From: Methylomonas sp. 11b
GTDB lineage: Bacteria; Pseudomonadota; Gammaproteobacteria; Methylococcales; Methylomonadaceae
Reading direction: 5' to 3'
Length of the DNA stretch: 64,000 nt
NCBI RefSeq assembly: GCF_000515215.1
Contig: NZ_KI911557.1
Span: 3,653,741-3,717,740 of the forward strand
Shown: positions 7,294-17,349 of the stretch, in pieces
Position numbering within the stretch: the stretch's first letter is position 1
Layout of the letters: the number at the start of each line of letters is the position of its first letter
Notes under the pieces: generated by a model
What the model was told of the DNA's origin: nothing
Databases searched by the model: none
What the model saw: the letters and a program-made list of their open reading frames with translations, nothing else
Made by a program: the position numbers and the translations under genes

Positions 7294-7515
7294 GCCGGGT
7301 ATAGGGCCGTAGGATGTGCTGAACAACGTGAAGCGCATCGTTCGCGATTGATGAGCCTCATTGCGTGGGTACATTCTATAGTATTGGAATTGTGGGACGG
7401 TTTTGTTCCCGTTATCCCGCCCCGAGCATCGTAACTTTTAGCCTAGTAAAATAAAGTATCGCGACTATGGGTTCGCGCCGGCATATAAAATCCATCGCGA
7501 AAGCGACACAAAAAA
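7294..7515. other. Intergenic region with degraded repeat sequence
   Basis: No gene seen. The stretch GTAGGATGTGCTGAACAACG (about 7308-7327), followed by GAAGCGCATCG and, after a gap, GATGAGCCTCATTGCGTGGG, resembles the GTAGGRTG-type intergenic palindromic repeats found in many proteobacteria, here decayed. A second fragment, TCCCGCCCCGAGCATCG near 7420, looks like a diverged piece of the copy A/C repeat terminus. Confidence 0.4.
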
Positions 7516-7839
7516 TTAGTCTAGCGCCGCCAAAGCCGCTTCCGGTGCCCTGTCCAATACTTTCAGCAACGCCTTGGCTGCGCCAGTGGGTGAGCGTTTG
7601 CCTTGTTCCCAGTTACGGATGGTTTCTAATGAAACGTCGATGCGTTTGGAGAATTCGGCTTGACTCAAACCCAGGCGGTTACGGACTCGACGGGCGAAAC
7701 GTGCGGAATCCAGCATCGCATTGGTTTCGTCCTGGGCTATTTGTTGGGCTATATCGGCTTCCGTGGTGGTATCGATACGAGCGGGATCGACACGGCCAAC
7801 TTCTGAATCCGGTTCAATTGTCATGCGTACTATTTTCAT
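7516..7839 (-). CDS. XRE-type antitoxin paired with BrnT
   Basis: 107-aa protein with a C-terminal helix-turn-helix of the XRE/HigA type (residues ~50-85: RFARRVRNRLGLSQAEFS, then VSLETIRNWEQGKRSP). It follows a ~45-residue N-terminal region likely to wrap the toxin. It begins inside the last 26 nt of the BrnT gene, so the two are translationally coupled, and GAGAGA lies about 9 nt upstream of the ATG. It should neutralise the toxin and repress the operon. Classic BrnT partners (BrnA) are ribbon-helix-helix proteins, so the XRE domain is a variation. Confidence 0.85.
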   Translation of the reverse strand: MKIVRMTIEPDSEVGRVDPARIDTTTEADIAQQIAQDETNAMLDSARFARRVRNRLGLSQAEFSKRIDVSLETIRNWEQGKRSPTGAAKALLKVLDRAPEAALAALD

Positions 7840-8113
7840 AGAATTTGATCTCTCGTTGATTGGCTTTGCGGGCCGAGATAATCCGAATGGCCTCTGGGCG
7901 CGGCGTGTAGGCCACTACAAATAGGCGCTGGTGAATCATTCCCATTAGTTGATACCTGTCTTCGCCGTAAACGCGGCGGTTATCGGCTCGAACTAGTCGA
8001 TTGGGGTCAAAAAACGCCTTGGCCGCATAGGCAAAATCGAATCCGCGTTCCCGAAAACAGGTTTCGCTTTTGGTGTCATCCCATTCGAAATTCATGGGGT
8101 CAGTGTAGTTCAT
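7814..8113 (-). CDS. brnT: BrnT-family toxin
   Basis: 99-aa protein with the BrnT signature: FEWDDTKSETCFRERGFDF near the start, RRVYGEDRYQLMGM in the middle and IRIISARKANQREIKFYE at the end. BrnT is a RelE-like ribonuclease that slows translation. The start could be the ATG at 8113 or the one at 8095, which begins MNFEWDD as most family members do. The antitoxin gene follows with a 26-nt overlap, so the toxin is first in the operon, as in brnTA. No promoter could be assigned with confidence. Confidence 0.88.
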   Translation of the reverse strand: MNYTDPMNFEWDDTKSETCFRERGFDFAYAAKAFFDPNRLVRADNRRVYGEDRYQLMGMIHQRLFVVAYTPRPEAIRIISARKANQREIKFYENSTHDN

Positions 8114-8202
8114 TGGCCTACCAGGTGCAAGGGCAGCATCACTTTGGCAGGGTAATGTTCAGGAGGCTATGGTTTTTAGGTGTTGCTACGAAGGGTATAA
8201 GC

Positions 8203-8230
8203 GGCCGGAAACACTCGCACTGATCCGGCC
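8203..8230 (-). terminator. Hairpin downstream of hisD
   Basis: GGCCGGA (8203-8209) pairs with TCCGGCC (8224-8230) over a 14-nt loop, shortly after the hisD stop codon. No T-run follows on the minus strand, so termination may need Rho, or the hairpin may protect the 3' end. Confidence 0.4.
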
Positions 8231-8251
8231 TGCCGAGGCTGCAATATTTCC

Positions 8252-9553
8252 TTAAATCCTAAATTCTGCCGACCGCGCATGCGCGGTAAGACTCTCCCCC
8301 CGCGCCAACACCGAAGCAATCTTGCCCAAATTCTGTGCACCAACCGCCGAACAATTGATCAAACTGCTGCGCTTTTGGAAGTCGTAAACCCCTAAAGGCG
8401 ACGAATAGCGGGCAGTGCTGGAAGTGGGCAGGACGTGGTTGGGGCCGGCACAATAATCGCCCAGCGCTTCGGCGGTGAAGCGGCCCATGAAGATCGCGCC
8501 GGCGTTATGGATTTGCTCGCACAAGGCTTCCGGCTCCGCCACGGACAATTCCAAATGTTCCGGGGCGATGCGATTGGCTACCTGCGCGGCTTCGGATAAG
8601 TTAGCGACTTTAACAAACGCGCCGCGACTGGTCAGCGAGGCGCGGATGATGTCGGCGCGTTCCATTTCCGGCAGCAGTTTATTGATGCTGGCTTCAACTT
8701 GTTGCAGAAAAGCGGCATCGTCGCTGATCAAAATGGCTTGGGCGTTTTCGTCGTGTTCGGCTTGCGAGAACAAATCCATCGCAATCCAGTCCGGGTTGGT
8801 CTGGCCGTCGCAGATGATCAATATCTCGGACGGGCCGGCGATCATGTCGATGCCGACTTGACCGAACACCAGCTTTTTGGCGGTGGCGACGTAGATGTTG
8901 CCGGGGCCGACGATTTTATCCACCGCCGGAATCGATTCGGTGCCATACGCTAAGGCCGCGACGGCTTGGGCGCCGCCGATGGTGAATACTCTATCCACGC
9001 CTGCGACATGCGCCGCCGCCAATACCAGCGCATTCGTCTCGCCGCGCGGGGTCGGGACCACCATAATCAGTTCGCCGACGCCGGCGACTTTGGCCGGAAT
9101 CGCATTCATCAATACCGAGGATGGGTAAGCGGCTTTGCCGCCCGGCACATAGAGGCCGGCTTTATCCAGTGGCGTGACTTTTTGCCCCAACACAGTGCCG
9201 TCTATCTCGGTGAATTGCCAGGATTGCAGTTTTTGATGCTCGGCATAAGCACGGACTCGGTCGGCGGCGGTTTGCAAAGCAATGGCCTGGGTGCTGGGTA
9301 AGGTATCCCAGGCCTGTTGCAACGCAGTTCGGTCCAATTCCAGTTCGGCAGCGGTTTTAAAGGCGGTGCCGTCGAAGCGGTTGGTGTACTCCAGCAGCGC
9401 TTTGTCGCCACGTTTTTTTACGTCGGCGATGATGTCCAACACTCGTTTGTGTATTTCCAGATCGTCGCTGGCATCCCAGGCTAAGCGGGCTTGCAGTTGT
9501 TTTTCAAAGTCGATTGCCGCGCTATCAAGGCGGAGCATTTTTATAGCAGTCAT
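8252..9553 (-). CDS. hisD: Histidinol dehydrogenase
   Basis: 433-aa cytoplasmic enzyme that oxidises L-histidinol to L-histidine in two NAD-dependent steps, the last of histidine biosynthesis. Family motifs include [29 protein letters not shown] and AGPSEILI; the metal-site region [22 protein letters not shown]; and the terminal [11 protein letters not shown] histidine. The length is normal (E. coli 434). It starts 2 nt after the hisG stop, so the two are co-transcribed. hisC and the rest of the pathway are not adjacent. Confidence 0.97.
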   Translation of the reverse strand: MTAIKMLRLDSAAIDFEKQLQARLAWDASDDLEIHKRVLDIIADVKKRGDKALLEYTNRFDGTAFKTAAELELDRTALQQAWDTLPSTQAIALQTAADRVRAYAEHQKLQSWQFTEIDGTVLGQKVTPLDKAGLYVPGGKAAYPSSVLMNAIPAKVAGVGELIMVVPTPRGETNALVLAAAHVAGVDRVFTIGGAQAVAALAYGTESIPAVDKIVGPGNIYVATAKKLVFGQVGIDMIAGPSEILIICDGQTNPDWIAMDLFSQAEHDENAQAILISDDAAFLQQVEASINKLLPEMERADIIRASLTSRGAFVKVANLSEAAQVANRIAPEHLELSVAEPEALCEQIHNAGAIFMGRFTAEALGDYCAGPNHVLPTSSTARYSSPLGVYDFQKRSSLINCSAVGAQNLGKIASVLARGESLTAHARSAEFRI

Positions 9554-9555
9554 GA

Positions 9556-10185
9556 TTACGCCCTCTGGGCCAACGTGGTTTCGAACTGATCGATGAGTGC
9601 TTGAATGGCTTGATGTTTCATTTTCATCGCCGCTTTATTCACCACCAGTCGAGAGGTGATGTTGGCGATTAGTTCTCGTGGCTCCAGGCCGTTGGCTTTC
9701 AGAGTGTTGCCGGTATCGACCAAGTCGACGATGCAATCGGCCAAGCCGACCAGCGGCGCCAACTCCATCGAACCGTAAAGTTTGATGATTTCGGCTTGAA
9801 TGCCTAAGTTGGCATAGTAGCTCTGCGCGGTTTTTACGTATTTGGTGGCGACCCGCAAGCGGCCTTTCACTTCCGGGGCATTGACCGGGCCGGCAGTCAT
9901 CAAGCGGCAACCGGCGATGCCTAAATCCAACGGCTCGTAAAGACTTTCCGCACCATGCTCCATCAATACGTCCTTGCCGGCGATACCCAAGTCCGCCGCG
10001 CCGTATTCCACAAAGGTGGGGACATCGGTGGCGCGGATGATCACCAACTGCACGTCGGGGCGGGTGGTTTGCAGAATCAGTTTGCGGCTTTTGTCCGGAT
10101 CATCGATCGGCGTGATGCCGGCCTGTTCCAGGAAGGGCAGGGCTTCTTCGTAAATACGGCCTTTGGATACGGCAATGGTCAACAT
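9556..10185 (-). CDS. hisG: ATP phosphoribosyltransferase, short form
   Basis: 209-aa catalytic subunit that joins ATP and PRPP in the first step of histidine synthesis. It begins [18 protein letters not shown] and contains the PRPP-binding stretch [17 protein letters not shown]. At about 210 residues it is the short form (HisG_S), which lacks the C-terminal histidine-sensing domain and normally works with HisZ. No hisZ is in the window. It sits 15 nt downstream of murA and 2 nt upstream of hisD, an arrangement common in gammaproteobacteria outside the enterics. Confidence 0.96.
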   Translation of the reverse strand: MLTIAVSKGRIYEEALPFLEQAGITPIDDPDKSRKLILQTTRPDVQLVIIRATDVPTFVEYGAADLGIAGKDVLMEHGAESLYEPLDLGIAGCRLMTAGPVNAPEVKGRLRVATKYVKTAQSYYANLGIQAEIIKLYGSMELAPLVGLADCIVDLVDTGNTLKANGLEPRELIANITSRLVVNKAAMKMKHQAIQALIDQFETTLAQRA

Positions 10186-10200
10186 GGCTTTGCAATGGAG

Positions 10201-11472
<1,272 letters not shown>

Positions 11473-11499
11473 TTATTGGTTTGTAAATTGGAACGCAGC

Positions 11500-11811
11500 T
11501 TAATGCGTGTGGATTGCAAAATATTCGGTTTCGTCTAAGCCGCTGAGTTTGGCTAATGCCAGCAGCTGAGCAGGGATGTTCTTGAAAGACAGCTTGACCC
11601 GGCCCATGCGGCTGAGCCTGATCCATTCGATCATCAAGGCCAGACCGGCGCTATCGGTGGTCTGTACCTTGGCCAGATCGATGCACATGCTATCCATGCC
11701 TTTCAAAAACTTAAAGGATTGCAAGGTTTGTTTGTCGATGCTGGCAAAAGTCAGGCTGCCTTCCACGGTAAAGTGGCCGGGAGACTGTTCGGTTAATGTC
11801 AGCTTGGACAT
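11500..11811 (-). CDS. mlaB: MlaB-like STAS-domain protein
   Basis: 103-aa STAS-domain protein, the cytoplasmic regulatory subunit of the Mla phospholipid ABC transporter. The conserved TTDSAGLALMIEWIR loop lies around residues 50-64. Its ATG overlaps the mlaD stop by one base (TAATG), so translation is coupled. It follows mlaD directly where E. coli has mlaC in between. Confidence 0.88.
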   Translation of the reverse strand: MSKLTLTEQSPGHFTVEGSLTFASIDKQTLQSFKFLKGMDSMCIDLAKVQTTDSAGLALMIEWIRLSRMGRVKLSFKNIPAQLLALAKLSGLDETEYFAIHTH

Positions 11812-12275
11812 TATTTGCCTTCCGCTTTGTTCAGCATGAATTTGCCTATCATTTCTTCCAGCACAATCGCCGAGCTGGTGATGTCGATGGTGCTTTTATC
11901 CTTCAAATATTCTTCCGACGAGCCGGGGTCCAGGCTGACGTACTGTTCGCCCAGCAGGCCGGCGGTATAAATACTGACGCCGGAATCGCTGGGTAGATTG
12001 TTGTATTGCGATTCGATGCGCATTTCCACGATGGATTCGTGGCTGTCCTTATCCAGTCGAATTGCTGAAACGCGGCCAATACGCACGCCGGCCACGGACA
12101 CCGGGGATTTAACTTTCAGGCCGCCGCTATTTTGAAAGTGGGCGATCACGGTGTAACTGTCGTTGCCGGTGTAGCTGCCGAGATTGCTGACTTGCAACGC
12201 CATGTAAAACAAGGCGGCAACGCCGCTGGCGACAAAAAAACCGACCAGAGTATCCTGGGTCTTGGAATGCTGCAT
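11811..12275 (-). CDS. mlaD: Mla phospholipid transport, MCE-domain subunit
   Basis: 154-aa protein with one N-terminal membrane helix (residues ~9-28) and an MCE domain (~40-118, including VKSPVSVAGVRIGRV), which forms the periplasmic hexameric ring of the MlaFEDB complex. ATG 12275 is preferred over a TTG at 12290 because GGAGA stands 8-9 nt before it. It overlaps the end of mlaE by a few bases. The TAGLLGEQYVSLDPG segment is typical of the family. Confidence 0.94.
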   Translation of the reverse strand: MQHSKTQDTLVGFFVASGVAALFYMALQVSNLGSYTGNDSYTVIAHFQNSGGLKVKSPVSVAGVRIGRVSAIRLDKDSHESIVEMRIESQYNNLPSDSGVSIYTAGLLGEQYVSLDPGSSEEYLKDKSTIDITSSAIVLEEMIGKFMLNKAEGK

Positions 12276-12276
12276 G

Positions 12277-13071
12277 TTAAATGTCTCCAAACATGAGTGC
12301 GGTTAAAATGAAATCGAGTGCCAGAACCGAGAAGGCCGAATTGACCACAGTGCGAGTGGTGGCGCGGCTGACGCCTTCTGAAGTAGGAATCGCGTCGTAA
12401 CCTTCGAATAAGGCTATCCAGGACACCACAAAACCGAACACCACGCTTTTCAGAATGCCGTTCATGATGTCTTCTTGAAAATCGATGCTGGCTTGCATCT
12501 GCGCCCAAAATGCGCCGTCGTCAACGCCCAGCATGCCCACGCCGACCAGATGGCCGCCCATGATGCCGATGGCGCTAAACAAGGCGGCCAGCAATGGCAT
12601 CGATAAAAAACCTGCTAAAAAGCGCGGCGAAATAATGCGCTTGATCGGATCGACAGCCATCATTTCCATGCCTGATAGTTGTTCGGTGGCCTTCATCAAG
12701 CCGATCTCGGCGGTTAATGCAGAGCCGGCCCGGCCGGCAAACAAAAGTGCCGATACCACAGGTCCCAGTTCGCGTACCAATGACGCCGCGACCATGACCC
12801 CCAGCGATTCCTCGGCGCCGAAGTCCGACAGAATGTTAAAGCCTTGCAAACCTAAAACCATGCCGACGAACAGGCCGGAGATGGTGATAATCAGAAATGA
12901 CAAAACGCCGACCGAATACACCTGCTTGATCAGCAAGTTGGGGCGCGGCACCACATCACTGATGCCGGCTAAGGTGTGGCTCAGAAAAAACGAGGCACGG
13001 CCGAGCTTGGCAAAGCTGCTGCGAGTGGTTTTTCCTAGATTTTGCAGAAATTGAAACATTGATGAATACAA
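12277..13071 (-). CDS. mlaE: Mla phospholipid transport permease
   Basis: 264-aa inner-membrane permease of the MlaE/YrbE family with five to six membrane helices. The characteristic [22 protein letters not shown] region (residues ~100-120) and the [16 protein letters not shown] loop are present. It pairs with the ATPase MlaF, whose stop codon is 5 nt upstream. The complex moves phospholipids between inner membrane and periplasm to keep outer-membrane asymmetry. Confidence 0.95.
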   Translation of the reverse strand: MYSSMFQFLQNLGKTTRSSFAKLGRASFFLSHTLAGISDVVPRPNLLIKQVYSVGVLSFLIITISGLFVGMVLGLQGFNILSDFGAEESLGVMVAASLVRELGPVVSALLFAGRAGSALTAEIGLMKATEQLSGMEMMAVDPIKRIISPRFLAGFLSMPLLAALFSAIGIMGGHLVGVGMLGVDDGAFWAQMQASIDFQEDIMNGILKSVVFGFVVSWIALFEGYDAIPTSEGVSRATTRTVVNSAFSVLALDFILTALMFGDI

Positions 13072-13076
13072 GGTGG

Positions 13077-13895
13077 TTATTTGCTGGCCAGCAGGTCGTC
13101 GAGATAATCAGGCGCCGAATAGTGAAAGTGTACAGGGCCGTCGGCATCGCCGTGCATAAACTGTTGTACCCACTCCGAATCGGACTGCTGTAACTCTTGT
13201 GGGGTACCCTGGCCGATGATTTTGCCGCCGGACAAGACATAAATGTAATCGGCGATGGCAGCGGTTTCTTGTACATCGTGCGAGACGATGATACTGGTCA
13301 GGCCCAGCGTGGTGTTCAGCGACTTGATCAAGTGCACCAGTGCGCCCTTGGAAATCGGATCCTGGCCGGTAAACGGTTCGTCGTACATGATCATCAGCGG
13401 ATCGAGAGCAATCGCACGTGCCAAAGCCACCCGTCGGGCCATGCCGCCGGATAATTCGTTGGGCATTAAATGGCGCGCGCCGCGTAGGCCCACCGCGTGC
13501 AGCTTCATCAATACTAAAGTGCGGATCATCGATTCCGGCAAATGGGTGTGTTCGCGCATGGGAAACGCCACATTATCGTAGACGCTCATGTCCGTGAGCA
13601 GGGCGCCGCTTTGGAATAGCATGCCCATGCGTTTGCGCAATTCGTAGAGTTCGCGAGTTTTCAGGCGGTGAACATTTTGCCCGTCCACATGAATTTGGCC
13701 GCGATCCGGGGTCAACTGACCACCGATCAATTTCAATAGCGTGGTCTTGCCGGTGCCGCTGGGGCCCATGATGGCCGTGACTTTGCCGCGCTGAATTTCC
13801 AGGCTGACGGCGTCGAAAATTTTTCTGGGGCCTCTGGAAAAGCTCAAGTTACTAATCGAAACGATATTGTCTTCAGGACTTGCGCTATTGGCCAT
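13077..13895 (-). CDS. mlaF: Mla phospholipid transport ATPase
   Basis: 272-aa ABC ATPase. Walker [10 protein letters not shown] at residues 44-52, Q-loop in [16 protein letters not shown], signature [14 protein letters not shown], Walker [10 protein letters not shown] and the switch histidine in IIVSHD are all intact. It is the first gene of the mlaFEDB-murA-hisGD run. The 144-bp space to kdsD holds divergent promoters for the two gene blocks. Confidence 0.95.
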   Translation of the reverse strand: MANSASPEDNIVSISNLSFSRGPRKIFDAVSLEIQRGKVTAIMGPSGTGKTTLLKLIGGQLTPDRGQIHVDGQNVHRLKTRELYELRKRMGMLFQSGALLTDMSVYDNVAFPMREHTHLPESMIRTLVLMKLHAVGLRGARHLMPNELSGGMARRVALARAIALDPLMIMYDEPFTGQDPISKGALVHLIKSLNTTLGLTSIIVSHDVQETAAIADYIYVLSGGKIIGQGTPQELQQSDSEWVQQFMHGDADGPVHFHYSAPDYLDDLLASK

Positions 13896-14039
13896 CTACC
13901 GGAATCAAAAGAGTTTTGGGATTGGGAGCAGGCTATTTTCTATGACTGGCCGAGAATAAGTCAATGACTTGGGGTGAAAAGTCGGTTAATAACATGCAAT
14001 AATGGTTCCTTTTTGTTTCGGTGCGTGGAGTTAATTTGC

Positions 14040-15014
14040 GTGGGTTGTGATCAAGACATACAGGCGTTGGCGTTGGCGGTGATTCAGACCGAAATGCAGG
14101 CGGTTGCCGGCTTGGCTGCACGCATCGATGAACAATTTGTTAGCGCCTGCCGTTTGCTGCTGGCCTGTAAAGGCCGGGTGGTGGTCACCGGCATGGGTAA
14201 ATCCGGGCATATTGCCGGTAAAATTGCCGCCACGCTGGCTAGTACCGGCACCCCGGCTTTTTTTGTGCATCCGGGAGAAGCCAGTCACGGCGATCTGGGC
14301 ATGATTACCCGGCAGGACGTGGTGCTGGCTTTGTCCAATTCCGGCGAAACCGAAGAAATCCTGACGATATTGCCTATTATTAAGCGACTAGGCGTGCCGC
14401 TGATCGCGTTGACCGGCAATCCGGAATCGGCTTTGGCCCGGTTTGCCAGCGTACACATCAATGTTGCTGTCGAACAAGAGGCTTGTCCGTTGGGTTTGGC
14501 GCCCACTGCCAGCACCACCGCGGCATTGGTGATGGGCGATGCGTTGGCCGTGTCGTTATTGGAAACCAAGGGATTTACCCGTGACGATTTTGCTTTATCG
14601 CATCCAGGCGGTAGCTTGGGTAAGCGCTTGTTGTTGCAGGTTAACGACATCATGCACCGCGGTACTGAAGTGCCGGTGGTCACTGATAGCGTTTTAGTGA
14701 GCGATGCATTGCTGGAAATGACCGGCAAGAAGCTGGGCATGACCGCAGTGGTCGATGGCGAAGGCCGGGTCGCCGGGATATTTACCGACGGTGACTTGCG
14801 GCGCATGCTGGAAAAAAATCTGGATGTGCATGCGACACGCATCGCCGAAGTGATGACCGGTCCTTGTAAAGTGATCGATGTGGATATGTTGGCGGCGGAA
14901 GCCATGCAAATCATGGAAAGTAAAAAAATCAATGCCCTGCTGGTCGTCGACAGCCAACAAAAATTGTTGGGCGCGTTGAATATGCACGATTTGCTGCGGG
15001 CCGGCATAGTCTGA
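14040..15014 (+). CDS. kdsD: Arabinose-5-phosphate isomerase
   Basis: 324-aa cytoplasmic enzyme converting ribulose-5-P to arabinose-5-P for Kdo synthesis. An N-terminal SIS domain (GMGKSGHIAGKIAATLASTG; VLALSNSGETEEI) is followed by two CBS motifs (residues ~195-324). The GTG at 14040 is preferred because GGAG (14027-14030) lies 9 nt upstream and the resulting length is close to the usual ~328; in-frame GTG/TTG codons further upstream have no comparable site. kdsC follows 13 nt later. Confidence 0.95.
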   Translation: MGCDQDIQALALAVIQTEMQAVAGLAARIDEQFVSACRLLLACKGRVVVTGMGKSGHIAGKIAATLASTGTPAFFVHPGEASHGDLGMITRQDVVLALSNSGETEEILTILPIIKRLGVPLIALTGNPESALARFASVHINVAVEQEACPLGLAPTASTTAALVMGDALAVSLLETKGFTRDDFALSHPGGSLGKRLLLQVNDIMHRGTEVPVVTDSVLVSDALLEMTGKKLGMTAVVDGEGRVAGIFTDGDLRRMLEKNLDVHATRIAEVMTGPCKVIDVDMLAAEAMQIMESKKINALLVVDSQQKLLGALNMHDLLRAGIV

Positions 15015-15027
15015 AGAGTGACGAGTG

Positions 15028-15561
15028 ATGTTCGATTTAAATTCCCAATTACTGAGTATTGTTAAGCAGCTAAAGCTGTTGATTTTGGATGTGGATGGGG
15101 TGCTGACCGACGGTCGTTTGTTTTTCGACGATAACGGCAAAGAATACAAATGTTTTCACGCGCGTGACGGGCATGGTATTAAATTGTTGCGGCAGACCGG
15201 TGTGGAAGTGGCGGTGATTTCCGGCCGCAAATCCAATTCGGTCGCGCTGCGTATGCAGAGTCTTGGGGTCGAGCTCGTCTACCAAGGTCACGAGAACAAG
15301 CGCGCGGCATTCGCGGAAATTTTGCAGCGTCTGGTCCTAACGCCGGAACAAGTGGCGTATATCGGCGACGACATTCTGGATTTGCCGGTTATGCGGCAAG
15401 TGGGTTTCGCGGTCGCGGTGCAAGATGCTAATTTCGTGCTAAAAAATTATGCTCATTGGCAAACCCATACTGCCGGCGGTTTAGGCGCGGTTCGGGAAGT
15501 ATGCGATTTAATCATGCAAGTCCAAGGTAGCTTTGACGGCGTGCTGCAAACCTATTTATGA
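15028..15561 (+). CDS. kdsC: Kdo-8-phosphate phosphatase
   Basis: 177-aa HAD-family phosphatase that removes phosphate from Kdo 8-P. The nucleophile and acid/base aspartates are D21 and D23 in LILDVDGVLTDGR; the GDD metal-site motif appears in AYIGDDILDLPVM. It is a capless C0-type HAD enzyme of normal length. ATG 15028 is used; a GTG lies 3 nt earlier. Its stop overlaps the lptC start (ATGA). Confidence 0.95.
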   Translation: MFDLNSQLLSIVKQLKLLILDVDGVLTDGRLFFDDNGKEYKCFHARDGHGIKLLRQTGVEVAVISGRKSNSVALRMQSLGVELVYQGHENKRAAFAEILQRLVLTPEQVAYIGDDILDLPVMRQVGFAVAVQDANFVLKNYAHWQTHTAGGLGAVREVCDLIMQVQGSFDGVLQTYL

Positions 15562-16124
15562 CCGTACTGAAAAATCTCCAGATTTTTATTTATGTCGGCT
15601 TGGCCGCATTGTTGTCATGGTGGCTGGTGCAGTTGAATGAGGAACGTGACGCCGAAATGAAAATTGCCGAGAATAGCCCGGATTTTTTTAGTTTGGGTTA
15701 TTTCAAGAAAGAGATGAATATTGACGGCGTGCCGAAAAGCGAATTGGCCGCGGAAAAAATGCAGCACTTTAAAGCCGACGGCAGTACGCATCTGGAAAAG
15801 CCGGTGATGACTTTGTATAACCCCAACCAGATGCCTTGGCTGATCAGGGCCGACAGCGGCGTGATGGCGGCGGACGGCGATAATTTACAACTCAACGGTA
15901 GTGCTTATATCAACCGGGAAGCCTCGAAAACCAATTCGGCGCTGACCATCAATACATCGGATTTGCGGGTGAAACTCGCCAGCCATTATGCGGAGACACA
16001 GGCGTGGGCGGAGATCATCAGCCCGCCCAACAAAACGGCGGGAGTAGGAATGGAAGCGACTTTTGTTAGTCCGATTCACCTGAAATTGTTGTCCAAAGTG
16101 AAAGGTCGCTATGAAATTAAGTAA
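15558..16124 (+). CDS. lptC: LPS export protein LptC
   Basis: 188-aa bitopic protein with one N-terminal membrane helix (residues ~9-25) and a periplasmic beta-jellyroll that passes lipopolysaccharide from LptBFG to LptA. It starts in an ATGA overlap with kdsC and overlaps lptA by 14 nt. The sequence is poorly conserved in this family, so the call rests on length, topology and position. Confidence 0.9.
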   Translation: MTVLKNLQIFIYVGLAALLSWWLVQLNEERDAEMKIAENSPDFFSLGYFKKEMNIDGVPKSELAAEKMQHFKADGSTHLEKPVMTLYNPNQMPWLIRADSGVMAADGDNLQLNGSAYINREASKTNSALTINTSDLRVKLASHYAETQAWAEIISPPNKTAGVGMEATFVSPIHLKLLSKVKGRYEIK

Positions 16125-16611
16125 AATGGTCGGTGTAGGCCTGTTATTCTCGGCACGGGTGGCGTTTGGTCTGGAGTCGGATTCCGAGCAACCCATCTAC
16201 ATCGACTCGGATAATGCGGTTTACGACGAAAAGGCGCAGATCAGCACCTATACCGGCAATGTGGTTGCTACTCAAGGGACGATTAGAATCGATGGCGACA
16301 AGTTGGTGGTTTATCTGAAGGATGGCGCGATTATCAAATTGATTGCCACCGGTAAACCGTCGCGATTCAAGCAGTTGCCGGCGGTTGGCAAGGAAGAAAT
16401 GCACGGGGAAGGTTTGATCAACGAATTTTATCCCGACCAGAATTTGCTGAAATTTATGAAAAATGCCTCGGTCTGGCAGGGTGACGCCAAACAATCCAGT
16501 GAGTATATCGAGTACGATACCAAAAACTCCTTGCTGAAGGCTGGTGAGGCGCAATCCGACGGCAAGCGCGTGCACTCGGTTATTAAACCTAAGCCCAAGC
16601 AGGCGCAATAA
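16111..16611 (+). CDS. lptA: LPS periplasmic bridge protein LptA
   Basis: 166-aa periplasmic protein with a signal peptide (residues 1 to ~20, ending VAFG-LE) and an OstA-like jellyroll (IDSDNAVYDEKAQISTYTGN, then GTIRIDGDKLVVYL). It polymerises head to tail to carry LPS across the periplasm. The stop overlaps the lptB start by one base (TAATG). Confidence 0.94.
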   Translation: MKLSKMVGVGLLFSARVAFGLESDSEQPIYIDSDNAVYDEKAQISTYTGNVVATQGTIRIDGDKLVVYLKDGAIIKLIATGKPSRFKQLPAVGKEEMHGEGLINEFYPDQNLLKFMKNASVWQGDAKQSSEYIEYDTKNSLLKAGEAQSDGKRVHSVIKPKPKQAQ

Positions 16612-17336
16612 TGGCGCGATTGGTTGCGGAACAGCTGTTTAAACGCTACAACAACCGAAATGTGGTCGATGGGGTCAGCCTGCGGGTGGACACCGGGGAA
16701 GTAGTAGGTTTGCTGGGCCCGAACGGAGCCGGCAAAACCACCAGCTTTTACATGATGGTGGGTTTGGTCAAAGCCGATAGCGGCGAGATTTTTCTCGACG
16801 AGCAGCGCATCACGCATCATCCGATGCACCGGCGGGCGCGCTTGGGAATAGGTTATCTGGCGCAAGAGGCTTCGGTGTTCCGTAAGTTGAGTGTGGCCGA
16901 CAATTTACGCGCGGTATTGCAGATTCGGGCCGATTTGACCGATGGGCAAATCGAGTTGTTGATTGACGAGTTACTGACAGAGTTTAATATCAACCACTTG
17001 CGGAATCAGGTGGCGCTGGGTTTGTCAGGCGGCGAACGGCGCCGGGTGGAAATTGCCAGGGCGCTAGCGAGCGAGCCGCAGTTTATCCTGCTGGACGAGC
17101 CGTTTGCCGGGGTCGATCCGATTTCAGTGCTGGAGCTGCAAAAAATCATTGCTCACTTGAAGCACCGTGGTATCGGTATTTTGATTACCGAGCACAAAGT
17201 GAGGGAGACATTGGAGATTTGTGATCGCGCTTATATTTTGAACAATGGGAAGGTTATCGCCGAAGGCCAGTCGCGCCAGTTGGTGGATAACGAAGAGGTG
17301 CGTAGAGTGTATCTGGGCGAGAAATTTAGTTTATGA
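16611..17336 (+). CDS. lptB: LPS export ATPase LptB
   Basis: 241-aa ABC ATPase powering LPS extraction through LptFG. Walker A GPNGAGKTT at residues 36-44, Q-loop in GYLAQEASVFRKL, signature LSGGERRRVEIARAL, Walker B FILLDEPFAGVDP and switch His in ITEHKV. It is fused tightly to lptA and ends 13 nt before rpoN. lptF and lptG are not in the window. Confidence 0.96.
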   Translation: MARLVAEQLFKRYNNRNVVDGVSLRVDTGEVVGLLGPNGAGKTTSFYMMVGLVKADSGEIFLDEQRITHHPMHRRARLGIGYLAQEASVFRKLSVADNLRAVLQIRADLTDGQIELLIDELLTEFNINHLRNQVALGLSGGERRRVEIARALASEPQFILLDEPFAGVDPISVLELQKIIAHLKHRGIGILITEHKVRETLEICDRAYILNNGKVIAEGQSRQLVDNEEVRRVYLGEKFSL

Positions 17337-17349
17337 AATTCGAATAGTC

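Noticed and set aside
7301..7380. Possible small gene reading through the intergenic repeat (minus strand from 7374)
   Set aside because: The predicted peptide comes from a widespread non-coding palindromic repeat, and no start signal is seen.
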